17,627 bases of DNA from JBGAMH01 sp044222045 (GCA_044222045.1 JBGAOB010000067.1:1-17627); one strand, 5' to 3'; counted from the first letter of the stretch, positions 7,164 through 15,358 are shown. Notes: generated from the letters alone by a model not told the origin. Numbers and translations are program-made.

Positions 7164-9072
7164 CGGCGACACGCCGCCGGTTCCGACGCGGCGCACCGGG
7201 CGAGCGACTCGCCCCGGCCACGCCGGCGCGTGGATCGGCGTCCTGCTCGCGCTGGGGGTGGGCGTGAGCACGGCACACGCGCAGATGTCGCCGGGCCCTC
7301 TCGCCCGCGCGCACGCGACGCTCGACTCGCCCACGCAGTGCTTCCGCTGCCACGCGCAGGGCGACAAGTCGGCTTCCGCGATGGATCAGCGCTGCCTCGC
7401 CTGCCACGACGAGATCGCCGGCATGAAGGCGGCGCGCCGCGGATTCCACCCGGCGCAGACCCAGCCGTGCTCGAAGTGCCACCCCGACCACGGCGGGCGC
7501 GACTTCAAGCTGATCGACTGGGACGGCGGCTCGCCGGAGCGCTTCGACCACAAGCGCGCGGGCTGGGAGCTGCAGGGCAAGCACGCCCAGGCGAAGTGCC
7601 TCGACTGCCACCAGCCGAAGAACCAGAAGTCGACGTTCGCCGCGAAGATCAAGCGCAAGAACCGCGCGGCGAGCTTCCTGGGCCTCGACCGCCCGTGCGC
7701 CACCTGTCACGCCGACCCGCACCGCAACCAGCTCGGCGCCGACTGCCTGAAGTGCCACAACCAGACGGAGTGGAAGCCCGCGTCGGGCTTCGACCACGCG
7801 AAGACCGCGTATCCGCTCACGGGCGCGCACGGGAAGGTCGAGTGCCTGAAGTGCCACGCGCGCCCGCCGTACGACCGCAAGGACGCGCAGGGCAAGCCGC
7901 TGGCGCAGTGGAAGCCGCTGCCGCACGCCGAGTGCACGTCGTGTCACAAGGACCCGCATGCCGGGCGGTTCGGCTCCGCGTGTTCCAAGTGCCACGGCAC
8001 CGAGAGCTTCAAGCAGATCAAGTCGTCGGGGTTCAACCACGACCTCACGAAGTACCCGCTGCGCGGCGCCCACGTCGCCGTGGCGTGTGCCAGCTGCCAC
8101 GACGAGAAGAAGGCGTGGGGCCCCCGGCCGAAGTTCGCGCGCTGCATGGACTGCCACACCGACGCGCACGGCGGACTCGCCACGCTGGCGGGCCAGCCGT
8201 CCGACTGCGCGGGGTGCCACGACGTGAAGGGCTTCGACAAGACCACCTACACGGCCGCGCAGCACCTGAAGTCGCCCTACCCGCTCGAGGGCGCGCACGC
8301 GAAGGCCCCGTGCGAGACGTGTCACGCGAAGGCGGCTGCCGGCACGCCCGCGGCGGCGCCGCTCGGCCGCGCGCGCGTCGCACTGCGCCCCGCGCACGCC
8401 GCGTGCGTCGACTGCCACGCCGACCCGCACGCGGGCCGCTTCACGCAGCCGATCCCCGTACCCGGCGGCAAGGCGATCGCGCCGCGCGCGTGCCGCGACT
8501 GCCACACGATGGCGGCGTTCTCGCCGTCGACGTACGACGAGATCGCGCACCGCACGTGCGTGTTCCCGCTCACGGGGGCGCACCGCGCCACGCCGTGCCA
8601 GGTGTGCCATGCCGAGCTCAAGGCGCCGGCGTCGCGCTCCACGCTGAAGGCCGCCGCGGCGTCCATGCGTCCGCTGCGCTTCGAGGGCAAGTACCGCGTG
8701 TGCGCGGACTGCCACACGTCGCCTCACGGCAGGCAGTTCGACGCGCGCAAGGACAAGGGCGCCTGCGAGAGCTGCCACGGCGTCGACGCGTTCACGCCGG
8801 CGTCGAAGTTCGTCCACAACCGCGATTCGGCCTACAAGCTCGAGGGGGCGCACGCGAAGGCGGCGTGCGCGTCGTGCCACATCCCGCAGACCGGCGCCGA
8901 CGGCAAGCCGGTCGTGACCTACCGCCCGATGTCCTCGAAGTGCGAGGACTGTCACGGCGTCACCACCCCCGCCCTGCCCGAAACGAAGCGTTCTTCGTCG
9001 GTGGTCCCCCACGACCGGCCGGCGCTGTTCGCCTTCACGACCCACGAGGTGTCCCATGCTCAGGATCGTTGA
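7141..9072 (+). CDS. 20-heme periplasmic c-type cytochrome (643 aa)
   Basis: GTG start at 7141, with GAGG (7131-7134) 6 bases upstream, overlapping the previous gene by 23 bases. No other start precedes the signal peptide (hydrophobic core 30-43, cleavage after AHA near residue 47). I count 20 CxxCH motifs, from CFRCH (67-71) to CEDCH (601-605). Five modules of three hemes can be read from about residue 186 to 580: CxxCH-xDPHxGxF-CxxCH-(aromatic)-FxHxxTxYPLxGAHxxxxCxxCH. Each supplies three extra His (DPH, FxH, GAH), enough for bis-His ligation of all three hemes. Hemes 1-4 form a looser N-terminal part with FDH and GKH, and heme 20 stands alone. The family is cytochrome c3/c7-like multiheme. 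The likely role is a periplasmic electron wire or capacitor between the b subunit and the barrel. No catalytic site is recognisable. Confidence 0.9.
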   Translation: MRAPRTRDGDTPPVPTRRTGRATRPGHAGAWIGVLLALGVGVSTAHAQMSPGPLARAHATLDSPTQCFRCHAQGDKSASAMDQRCLACHDEIAGMKAARRGFHPAQTQPCSKCHPDHGGRDFKLIDWDGGSPERFDHKRAGWELQGKHAQAKCLDCHQPKNQKSTFAAKIKRKNRAASFLGLDRPCATCHADPHRNQLGADCLKCHNQTEWKPASGFDHAKTAYPLTGAHGKVECLKCHARPPYDRKDAQGKPLAQWKPLPHAECTSCHKDPHAGRFGSACSKCHGTESFKQIKSSGFNHDLTKYPLRGAHVAVACASCHDEKKAWGPRPKFARCMDCHTDAHGGLATLAGQPSDCAGCHDVKGFDKTTYTAAQHLKSPYPLEGAHAKAPCETCHAKAAAGTPAAAPLGRARVALRPAHAACVDCHADPHAGRFTQPIPVPGGKAIAPRACRDCHTMAAFSPSTYDEIAHRTCVFPLTGAHRATPCQVCHAELKAPASRSTLKAAAASMRPLRFEGKYRVCADCHTSPHGRQFDARKDKGACESCHGVDAFTPASKFVHNRDSAYKLEGAHAKAACASCHIPQTGADGKPVVTYRPMSSKCEDCHGVTTPALPETKRSSSVVPHDRPALFAFTTHEVSHAQDR

Positions 9073-10588
9073 CGGACTGCGCTCGTTCCCCCGGAATCGC
9101 GCGATCGCCCTCGCCCTCGCCGTGCTGCCGCTGCTGGCCGTCGGTACGGCGTCGCTCGCCGCGCTGCGACCGAAGGTCGACAACCCGCACGGCGCCGACT
9201 TCCGCGAGGAGTGCGCCCTGTGTCACAGCGCGCAGGGCTGGAAGCCCGCCAAGGTGAGTACGCGATTCGACCACGGCAAGTACGGCTTCCGCCTGGACGG
9301 CGCGCACGCGGCCGCCACGTGCATGAGCTGCCACACCACGCTGCAGTTCAAGCAGTCGAAGACGCAGTGCCAGTCGTGCCACGAGGATCCGCACCGCGGC
9401 GAGATGGGCGTGGAGTGTTCGCACTGCCACGGCTCGCGCAGCTTCACCGACCGCGCGCCGATGGTGCGCGCGCACCAGCTCACGAACTTCCCGCTCAGCG
9501 GCAGCCATGCCTCGCTCGACTGCGAGTCGTGTCACAAACCCACGGCGCAGGGCCGCATGCAGTTCGTGAACACGAAGGCCGACTGCCAGAGCTGCCACAT
9601 GGAGCAGTACCGCTCGACGCGCGAACCCGACCACGCGGCCGGCGGCTTCCCCACGACGTGCCAGACGTGCCACTCCACGCTCACGTGGGACACGGCGAAG
9701 TTCAACCACGATCGCACGGGCTTCCCGCTCACCGGCGCGCACCGCGCCGCGGCGTGCGCGAACTGCCACGTGAACGGGCGCTACGCCGGCACCGCCAGCA
9801 CGTGCCAGTCGTGTCACATGACCGACTACGACGGGGCCACGCCGAACCACGCCTCGTCGGGCTTCGCGGCCGGCGCGTGCGCGACGTGCCACAACACCAC
9901 GTCGTTCGCCGGCGCCACGTTCAACCACTCGAGCACGTCGTTCCCGCTGACCGGCGCGCACCAGGCGGCGGCATGCAACAGCTGCCATTCGAGCGGCGTC
10001 TACAACGGGCTCAACACCGCGTGCCAGTCGTGCCACATGACCGACTACAACGGTGCCACCCCGAACCACGTGTCGGCGGGCTTCGCGGCGAGCGCGTGCG
10101 CGACGTGCCACGGCACCACGACGTGGGCCGGCGCCACGTTCAACCACAACACCACGTCGTTCCCGCTGACCGGCTCGCACACGACGGCGGCTTGCAACAG
10201 CTGCCACTCGAGCGGCGTCTACAACGGGCTGAACACCGCCTGCCAGGCGTGCCACATGACCGAGTACAACTCGGCCACGCCGAACCATGCCGCCGCCGGC
10301 TTCTCGGCCAGCGCCTGCGCGACGTGCCACACCACCTCGCAGTGGGCGGGCGCCACGTTCAACCACGACGCGAGCTGGTTCCCGATCTACTCGGGCAAGC
10401 ACCGTTCCGTGTGGGGCACGAACTGCGCGACGTGCCACAGCAACAGCAGCAACTTCGCGGTGTTCGACTGCCTTTCGTGTCACGAGCACAACCGCACCAG
10501 CATGGACGACAAGCACCAGGGCCGCTCGGGCTACAGCTACGACAGCAACGCGTGCTACCGCTGTCATCCCACGGGGAGGGCCGGCTGA
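9056..10588 (+). CDS. 19-heme c-type cytochrome with tandem triheme repeats (510 aa)
   Basis: ATG 9056 has GAGGT (9046-9050) 5 bases upstream and overlaps the preceding gene by 17 bases. An N-terminal hydrophobic segment (16-37) is a signal peptide or an uncleaved anchor; cleavage near LAA is possible. I count 19 CxxCH motifs. Residues 221-293, 294-366 and 367-439 are three 73-residue repeats, each with three CxxCH plus FNH, GAH/GSH and PNH, the three extra His needed for bis-His ligation. Residues 143-220 are a degenerate earlier copy, and 440-510 a diverged last one with GKH and DKH. Three hemes in about 73 residues matches the size of triheme c7 cytochromes (PpcA type), here fused end to end as in the Geobacter dodecaheme nanowire-type proteins. 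Such a chain could span the periplasm. It lies directly upstream of the barrel gene. Confidence 0.9.
   Translation: MLRIVDGLRSFPRNRAIALALAVLPLLAVGTASLAALRPKVDNPHGADFREECALCHSAQGWKPAKVSTRFDHGKYGFRLDGAHAAATCMSCHTTLQFKQSKTQCQSCHEDPHRGEMGVECSHCHGSRSFTDRAPMVRAHQLTNFPLSGSHASLDCESCHKPTAQGRMQFVNTKADCQSCHMEQYRSTREPDHAAGGFPTTCQTCHSTLTWDTAKFNHDRTGFPLTGAHRAAACANCHVNGRYAGTASTCQSCHMTDYDGATPNHASSGFAAGACATCHNTTSFAGATFNHSSTSFPLTGAHQAAACNSCHSSGVYNGLNTACQSCHMTDYNGATPNHVSAGFAASACATCHGTTTWAGATFNHNTTSFPLTGSHTTAACNSCHSSGVYNGLNTACQACHMTEYNSATPNHAAAGFSASACATCHTTSQWAGATFNHDASWFPIYSGKHRSVWGTNCATCHSNSSNFAVFDCLSCHEHNRTSMDDKHQGRSGYSYDSNACYRCHPTGRAG
9716..10372 (+). repeat. Three tandem 219-bp in-frame repeats encoding triheme units
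   Basis: Units at 9716-9934, 9935-10153 and 10154-10372, each 73 codons with no length change. Units 2 and 3 are nearly the same in long stretches (for example AGCGGCGTCTACAACGGGCT in both), so they arose by recent duplication or are kept alike by recombination. Confidence 0.85.
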
Positions 10589-12681
10589 TGCGCCGCGCCG
10601 CCACATCGCTTCTTCTGCTGCTCGCGTTCGCCCCGTCGGCGCGCGCGGCCACGACCACGTTCTCCACCCGGCCCGGCGTCGTGAAACCCGCCGCGCCGGC
10701 GGCGGCGGACACGGCGAAACCCGCACCACCCGCGCCCGTGGCCACGCGCTCCGATTCGGCGCGCGCGGACAGCGCGCGTGCCGCGGCGGCGGCCGCCGCG
10801 AAGCGCGCACCGGCACCTTCGGCTCCGGCCGCGCCCGCTCCCGTGGCGCCGGCCCCGAAGCCGGCGGGCGCGCCCGTCCCGACGCCCGCGCTTCCCGCGG
10901 TGAAGCCGCCGACGGCGCTGCCTGCCGCGCCGACCGCGGCCGCGAAGCCGATCGTCGCGCCTCCGGCCGCGGCGCCGGCGGTCCTGCCGAAGCCGTCCGT
11001 GACGCCCCTGGCCGGCGCGTCGGGTGCGAAGCCGCCCGCGGCCGCGACGCCGACCCCCGCGGCCACGAGCACGAACGCCCCGGCCGCACCGAAAGCCGTG
11101 GCCGCGGTTCCCGCGACTCCCGGGACCGATGCCCCGAAGCCTGCCGCGGCGATGCTCGCCGCCCGTCCGGCCGCGACGCCGGGCGCCACGCGCATCACGT
11201 ACGTGGCGGGCACCACGGCGTACCTCGACGCCGGCCGGCTCGAAGGCCTCGAAGCCGGCGACTCCGTGACCGTGACGCGCGACGGCGCGACCGTGACGCG
11301 CTTGCGCGTGGCGGTGGTGTCGAGCCATCGCGCCGCGTGCGACACGCTGCCCGCGACCGCGCCCGAACTGCGCGTGGGCGACGCCGTGCGTTTCACGCCG
11401 CGTACGCTGGCGAAGGCGTCCGCCGACTCCACGGGCCCGGTCGCGGCGCGCACGGCGCGCCGCACGAGCGCGTCGCGCCTGCGCGGCCGCCTCGGCGGGC
11501 GCTGGCAGATGGTGCGCACCGATCCGGGCGACGGCTCGGGCGTGTTCTCGATGTCGCAGCCCTCGCTGGACCTGCGCGTGGACGGCACGAACCTGGCCAA
11601 CAGCACCATGGACCTGGCGGTGGACGTGCGCACGCGCAGCACGCGCCGCACGGCGCTCGGCAACACCCAGACGGACTCCTACTCGCGCGTCTACCGCGCG
11701 TCGTACGCGGTGCACGACTCGCGCAGCCGCAAGCGCCTCACGCTGGGCCGCCAGAGTTCGGCCGTGCTGTCCACGATCAGCCTGTTCGACGGCGCGCTCG
11801 CGGAGTACGCGGGCGATCGCGTGTCGGTGGGTGCGTTCAGCGGCACGCAGCCCGAGCCCACGCACATGACGTTCTCGGGCGACGTTCTCGAACACGGCGC
11901 GTACGTCGAGCTGCACCAGAAGCCGCAGCAGCAGCGCCGCTGGTCCACGGCCGTGGGCGCGGTGACGTCGATGCACACCGGCGAGGCGAACCGCGACTTC
12001 CTGTTCGCGCAGTCGAGCTGGATGTCGAAGGGCTTCATGGGCTGGCTCACGCAGGAAGTGGACTGGAACCGCGGCTGGAAGCGCGGCGCCGGCGAATCGG
12101 CGCTGTCGCCCACGAGCACGTTCCTGTCGATGCGCGTGCCGTTCGGTGAACGCGTGGCGGTGAACAGCGGCTTCGACAACCGGCGCAACGTGCGGTTGTA
12201 CCGCGACCGCGAGACGCCCGAGACGTCGTTCGACGACCACTACCGCCAGGGTGCATGGGCGGGTCTGTCGGTGCAGCCGGCGTCCAAGCTGCGCGTGTCG
12301 GGTGAGCTGCGCCGCAACGACGGCAGCGAGTCCGACCGCGCGACCTCGTGGAGCGCGTCCGCCGAAGCGTGGCGGCTCACGGCGCTGCAGCTCACGCTGC
12401 GTGCGCGCACGTCGCGCTACGACGGCAGCACGCAGGACAGCCAGCTCCACTCGTTCGGCATCGGGCTCGACCCGCGCCCGGGCTGGCACTCGGAACTCGG
12501 CGGCGGCCTGCGCGTGACCGACGACGCGCTGTCGCTGGGCACCGAACGCGAAGGCTGGGAGAGCGCGAGCCTCGACGTGAGCCTGGCGCGACGCTGGTAC
12601 GCGAACGCTTCGGTCGAGCACAACCACGGCGACGCCGGCACCACGTGGCAGCCGTTCGCCGGCCTGTCGGTGCGATTCTGA
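10588..12681 (+). CDS. Outer-membrane beta-barrel with Pro/Ala linker and SH3-like domain, predicted porin of the conduit (697 aa)
   Basis: The ATG overlaps the previous stop by one base (TGATG) and has GGGGAGGG (10573-10580) 7 bases upstream. A signal peptide ends ARA at residue 20. Residues 30-200 are a low-complexity Pro/Ala/Lys linker with a DSARADSARA stretch. Residues about 200-275 form a small beta domain (YVAGTTAYLDAGRLEGLEAG, then VGDAVRFTP), resembling SH3-like/FlgT-C folds that bind peptidoglycan or partners. Residues about 298-697 are regular amphipathic strands that end LSVRF, a canonical barrel-assembly signal with terminal Phe. The barrel of about 400 residues could hold roughly 16-20 strands, smaller than MtrB-type barrels. 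The strands carry no CxxCH. As last gene of a multiheme operon it most likely provides the outer-membrane sheath or docking site for the cytochromes. Confidence 0.8.
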   Translation: MRRAATSLLLLLAFAPSARAATTTFSTRPGVVKPAAPAAADTAKPAPPAPVATRSDSARADSARAAAAAAAKRAPAPSAPAAPAPVAPAPKPAGAPVPTPALPAVKPPTALPAAPTAAAKPIVAPPAAAPAVLPKPSVTPLAGASGAKPPAAATPTPAATSTNAPAAPKAVAAVPATPGTDAPKPAAAMLAARPAATPGATRITYVAGTTAYLDAGRLEGLEAGDSVTVTRDGATVTRLRVAVVSSHRAACDTLPATAPELRVGDAVRFTPRTLAKASADSTGPVAARTARRTSASRLRGRLGGRWQMVRTDPGDGSGVFSMSQPSLDLRVDGTNLANSTMDLAVDVRTRSTRRTALGNTQTDSYSRVYRASYAVHDSRSRKRLTLGRQSSAVLSTISLFDGALAEYAGDRVSVGAFSGTQPEPTHMTFSGDVLEHGAYVELHQKPQQQRRWSTAVGAVTSMHTGEANRDFLFAQSSWMSKGFMGWLTQEVDWNRGWKRGAGESALSPTSTFLSMRVPFGERVAVNSGFDNRRNVRLYRDRETPETSFDDHYRQGAWAGLSVQPASKLRVSGELRRNDGSESDRATSWSASAEAWRLTALQLTLRARTSRYDGSTQDSQLHSFGIGLDPRPGWHSELGGGLRVTDDALSLGTEREGWESASLDVSLARRWYANASVEHNHGDAGTTWQPFAGLSVRF

Positions 12682-12705
12682 TCGCACGACGCGCACGCGG
12701 GCACG

Positions 12706-12740
12706 GCCCCGGACGCGACCACCCCGGTCGCGTTCGGGGC
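12706..12740 (+). terminator. Strong hairpin ending the cytochrome operon
   Basis: GCCCCGGACGCGACC (12706-12720) pairs with GGTCGCGTTCGGGGC (12726-12740) over 15 bp with one G-U and loop ACCCC, 24 bases after the operon's last stop. There is no T-tract, which is common at very high GC. It is followed without a gap by the predicted promoter of the next unit. Confidence 0.6.
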
Positions 12741-12770
12741 TGGCCACGGACGAGGCGCTCCGGGTAACCT
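12741..12770 (+). promoter_or_regulatory. Predicted promoter of the 12779 unit, near-leaderless
   Basis: TGGCCA (12741-12746), an 18-base spacer and TAACCT (12765-12770), then 8 bases to ATG 12779. The first nine bases, TGGCCACGG, match those at 1974-1982. No Shine-Dalgarno sequence is seen, which fits a leader of about 0-3 bases. Confidence 0.4.
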
Positions 12771-12778
12771 GCGTGCAC

Positions 12779-13444
12779 ATGCGAGCGACCCTTCAGGCTC
12801 TCCGCGGTCCGTCGCTCCTGGCGTTCGCCCTGTTGGTGCTGGGCGCGGACGCCCCGCGGCCGCGCGTCGCGAACCCGCCTCCCGGCCCACGCTTCGCCCC
12901 GCCCGCGCACGGCGTGCTGTTCGCCGACGACTTCTCGCACGGTCTCTCGCGCTGGCAGACGGACGACTCCGACGTGTGGACCACGCAGGCCGGCCTGCTG
13001 CGCGCGGACCTCCCCGACCAGAAGCAGGTGCGCTCGTTCCTCTATGCCGGCGACGAGTCGTGGACGAACTACGCGCTCGACCTGGACGTCTGCATGATGC
13101 GCGGCGTCGACAAGGGCGCCGCCGTGCACGTGAAGGGGCAGTCGGCGGTCGCGGTGGACCTGCGCGGCCCGGGCTACCAGGACGTCGTGATGTACCGGCG
13201 CGAGTGGCCGCTGGGGAAGGCATCGGCCGTGAACGGCAACGGCATGTGGAACCACCTGCGCATCGAGGCGCAGAACGGGCAGTACCGCGTGTACGTGAAC
13301 GGCGAACTGAAGCTGCGCCACACCGACAGGCGCGCCTCGGACGCACCGCCGCCGTCGGGGCGCATCGCGCTGCCGGCGTACACGGGTGGCGCCGGCCAGT
13401 GCACCGTGTTCTACGACAACGTGGTGGTCACGGCGCTGCCGTGA
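12779..13444 (+). CDS. Secreted LamG/concanavalin-like domain protein (221 aa)
   Basis: ATG 12779 is preferred. A GTG two codons earlier (12773) is also open. The N-terminus is a signal peptide with core LLAFALLVLG and probable cleavage near ADA, followed by a Pro-rich spacer. From about residue 45 the sequence has the jelly-roll pattern of LamG, 3-keto-disaccharide hydrolase (DUF1080) and related lectin-like domains: LFADDFSHGLSRWQT at the start, WTNYALDLDV, the hallmark WNHLRIEAQNGQYRVYVNGE, and a final FYDNVVVTAL strand. Such domains bind or cleave carbohydrate. No catalytic acid pair can be assigned here, so a binding role is safer. The stop overlaps the next GTG by 4 bases, linking it to a membrane glycosyltransferase and suggesting envelope or exopolysaccharide work. 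Confidence 0.75.
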   Translation: MRATLQALRGPSLLAFALLVLGADAPRPRVANPPPGPRFAPPAHGVLFADDFSHGLSRWQTDDSDVWTTQAGLLRADLPDQKQVRSFLYAGDESWTNYALDLDVCMMRGVDKGAAVHVKGQSAVAVDLRGPGYQDVVMYRREWPLGKASAVNGNGMWNHLRIEAQNGQYRVYVNGELKLRHTDRRASDAPPPSGRIALPAYTGGAGQCTVFYDNVVVTALP

Positions 13445-15321
13445 GCCGCGCGCCCCGGCGTCCGCGTTCCGCGCCCGACGCCGCGGCGCCTCCGCCCGCC
13501 GGCGCTGCCGCGCTCGCGGCGTGGGCGCCTTTCGCGATGGCCGTGCTCGGCGCGCTCGCGCCGTTCGCCGTGCTGCGCGAGGAGTGGCGCGCGCTCGGCA
13601 CGCTGTCGTTTCCCGTGGACGACGCGTGGATCCACCTGACGTACGCGCGCAACCTCGCGCAGCACCTGGCGTGCACGTACTTCCCCGGCACACCGTCCTC
13701 GGCGGGTTCCACCGCGCCGCTGTTCACGCTGCTCGAGGCGCTCGCGCTGCGCGTGACGAGCCACGGCACCGCGGTGGCGCTCGCACTGGGGCTCGTGTTC
13801 CACGCGGCGTTCCTCGGCGTGTTCGCGGCATGGGCGCGCCGGCGTCTCGGTGCGGCCTGGGCGACGCTCGCGGTGGCGGTGGTCGCGCTCGACGGCCGGT
13901 TGCTGGCGTTGTCGGTGTCGGGCATGGAGACGAGCCTGTTCGTGCTGCTGGTCACGTGGGCGCTGTTCGCGCACGACACGCGCCGGCCGTTCGCGCGCGG
14001 CGTGGCGCTGGGACTGGCGACGTGGACGCGGCCCGACGGCCTGCTGCTGGCGGCGGCGCTCGGCGTGGACTCGCTTCTGTCGCGCGGTGACCAAGCCGGG
14101 CGTCCATCGCGCCGCGACACGCTCGCGGGGCTCGGTGCGTTCGCGGCGCTCGTGGCGGCGTGGATGGCGTGGAACGTGGCGGTGGGCGGTGCACCGCTGC
14201 CCGCGACGTTCGCGGCGAAGGTCGCGTTCTACGGCGCCCTGTCGCGCGCGGCGTTCGTCACCGGCGACGTGGCGCGCACGTTCGGCGGCGGCGGCTGGCT
14301 GCTGCTGGCGCCGCTCGCGCTGGCGGCGATCGCGCGCGAGGTCCGCCTCGCGTTCGCGCGCGCGCCGTCGCCCGTGCGCGCGGCGCTCGGCGCGGCGCTC
14401 GTGCTGCCGCTCGCCTACGCGGTGCTGCTGCCCTTCTCGCACCGCTTCGAGCGCTACCTCGTGCCCGCGCTGCCGCCGCTCGCGATCGTGGCGCTCGCGC
14501 AGGTGCGCGACGCGTGCGTGCGCTGGCCGCGCCTGCGCATGGCTGCGGGGCCCTTCGCGGCGGTCGTGGTGGGCCTGCACGCGCTGGCGTTCGCCGGCAC
14601 GGGCGCGACGGTCACGGAGTTCGTGCGGATGCACCAGGAGGTGCACGTGCGCGCCGCGCGCTGGATCGCCGCGAACACCGCGCCGGACGCGGTGATCGCC
14701 ACGCACGACGTGGGCGCGATCGGCTGGTACGGCGAACGGCGCATCGTGGACGTGGTCGGGCTGGTGACGCCCGGCATCGCGCCTCACCTGCGACGCCCCG
14801 ACTACGTGGCGTGGCTGCGCGGCGAACTGGACCGGCGCCGCGTCACGCACGTGGCCGCGCTCGACGAGTGGCTGCCGATGGAGGGCGTCGAGCCCGCCTT
14901 CGCCACGGACGATGGACCCGACGCCATGCGCGTGTTCGCGTGGACGCCCGCGGCGCACCTGGTGGAGCCGCGCGTGCGCCGGATGCAGGGCGCCGCGCTC
15001 GAAGCCCTGCGGCAGGGCTCACCGGCCGAGGCGGCCGCGCGGCTGGAGCAGGCACGCGCGGCCGACCCCGAGTCGCCGCGCACGTGGACGCTGCTCGGCC
15101 TGGTGGAAGGCCGCGCCGGCATGCCCGACCGGGCCGTCGGCGCGTTCCGCGAGGCGCTGCGACTGGCGCCGGGCGCGCGCGACGCGCGCATGGGACTGGC
15201 GATGGCGCTCGCGGCCTCCGGCCGGAGGACGGAAGCGCGCGCGGTGGCGGACTCGCTGGCCGCCGAAGCGCCGGGGCTACCCGGGCTCGGCGCGCTGCGC
15301 GACTCGCTGGCCGGGCGCTGA
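13441..15321 (+). CDS. GT-C-type membrane glycosyltransferase with C-terminal TPR (626 aa)
   Basis: GTG 13441 overlaps the previous TGA (GTGA), with no clear ribosome site, so translation is probably coupled. After a cytoplasmic Pro/Ala-rich N-terminus there are about ten hydrophobic helices up to roughly residue 390. The first large loop has FPVDDAWIHLTYARNLAQ (DD at 60-61), the metal- and lipid-phosphate-binding acidic motif of GT39/ArnT-like GT-C enzymes. A later extracytoplasmic stretch, VIATHDVGAIGWYGERRIVDVVG, is typical of the same bacterial family. Residues about 515-615 form TPR-like helices (AARLEQARAADPESPRTWTLLG, then AVGAFREALRLAPG). The enzyme would move a sugar from a polyprenyl-phosphate donor to an envelope acceptor; donor and acceptor are unknown. 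The TPR tail on a glycosyltransferase is an uncommon addition and may bind a partner. Confidence 0.82.
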   Translation: MSRAPRRPRSAPDAAAPPPAGAAALAAWAPFAMAVLGALAPFAVLREEWRALGTLSFPVDDAWIHLTYARNLAQHLACTYFPGTPSSAGSTAPLFTLLEALALRVTSHGTAVALALGLVFHAAFLGVFAAWARRRLGAAWATLAVAVVALDGRLLALSVSGMETSLFVLLVTWALFAHDTRRPFARGVALGLATWTRPDGLLLAAALGVDSLLSRGDQAGRPSRRDTLAGLGAFAALVAAWMAWNVAVGGAPLPATFAAKVAFYGALSRAAFVTGDVARTFGGGGWLLLAPLALAAIAREVRLAFARAPSPVRAALGAALVLPLAYAVLLPFSHRFERYLVPALPPLAIVALAQVRDACVRWPRLRMAAGPFAAVVVGLHALAFAGTGATVTEFVRMHQEVHVRAARWIAANTAPDAVIATHDVGAIGWYGERRIVDVVGLVTPGIAPHLRRPDYVAWLRGELDRRRVTHVAALDEWLPMEGVEPAFATDDGPDAMRVFAWTPAAHLVEPRVRRMQGAALEALRQGSPAEAAARLEQARAADPESPRTWTLLGLVEGRAGMPDRAVGAFREALRLAPGARDARMGLAMALAASGRRTEARAVADSLAAEAPGLPGLGALRDSLAGR

Positions 15322-15328
15322 CGCCGGC

Positions 15329-15358
15329 GCTGGCGGCGCGCGAAACTGCCGCTATTGT
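15329..15358 (+). promoter_or_regulatory. Possible promoter of the ModA-like gene
   Basis: GCTGGC (15329-15334), an 18-base spacer and TATTGT (15353-15358) lie just after the glycosyltransferase stop, followed by AGGAGGA at 15367-15373. The -10 stands out in local sequence that is otherwise nearly all G and C. The -35 is weak. Confidence 0.35.

Noticed and set aside
6743..7276. Minus-strand 177-residue frame over the oxidoreductase/cytochrome junction
   Set aside because: It is antisense to two confidently assigned overlapping genes and shows no recognisable motif.
9211..10587. Extended upstream frame continuous with the beta-barrel frame through the 19-heme gene
   Set aside because: It carries no CxxCH and reads as Arg/Pro-rich nonsense. 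The barrel protein clearly starts at 10588 with a ribosome site and signal peptide.
10564..12780. 738-residue minus-strand open frame opposite the beta-barrel gene
   Set aside because: Low-complexity Arg/Gly/Ala translation with no domain. The plus strand has a signal peptide, ribosome site and barrel pattern.
13411..14958. 515-residue minus-strand open frame opposite the glycosyltransferase
   Set aside because: Arg/His/Gln-rich shadow. The plus-strand frame has membrane helices and the DD motif.
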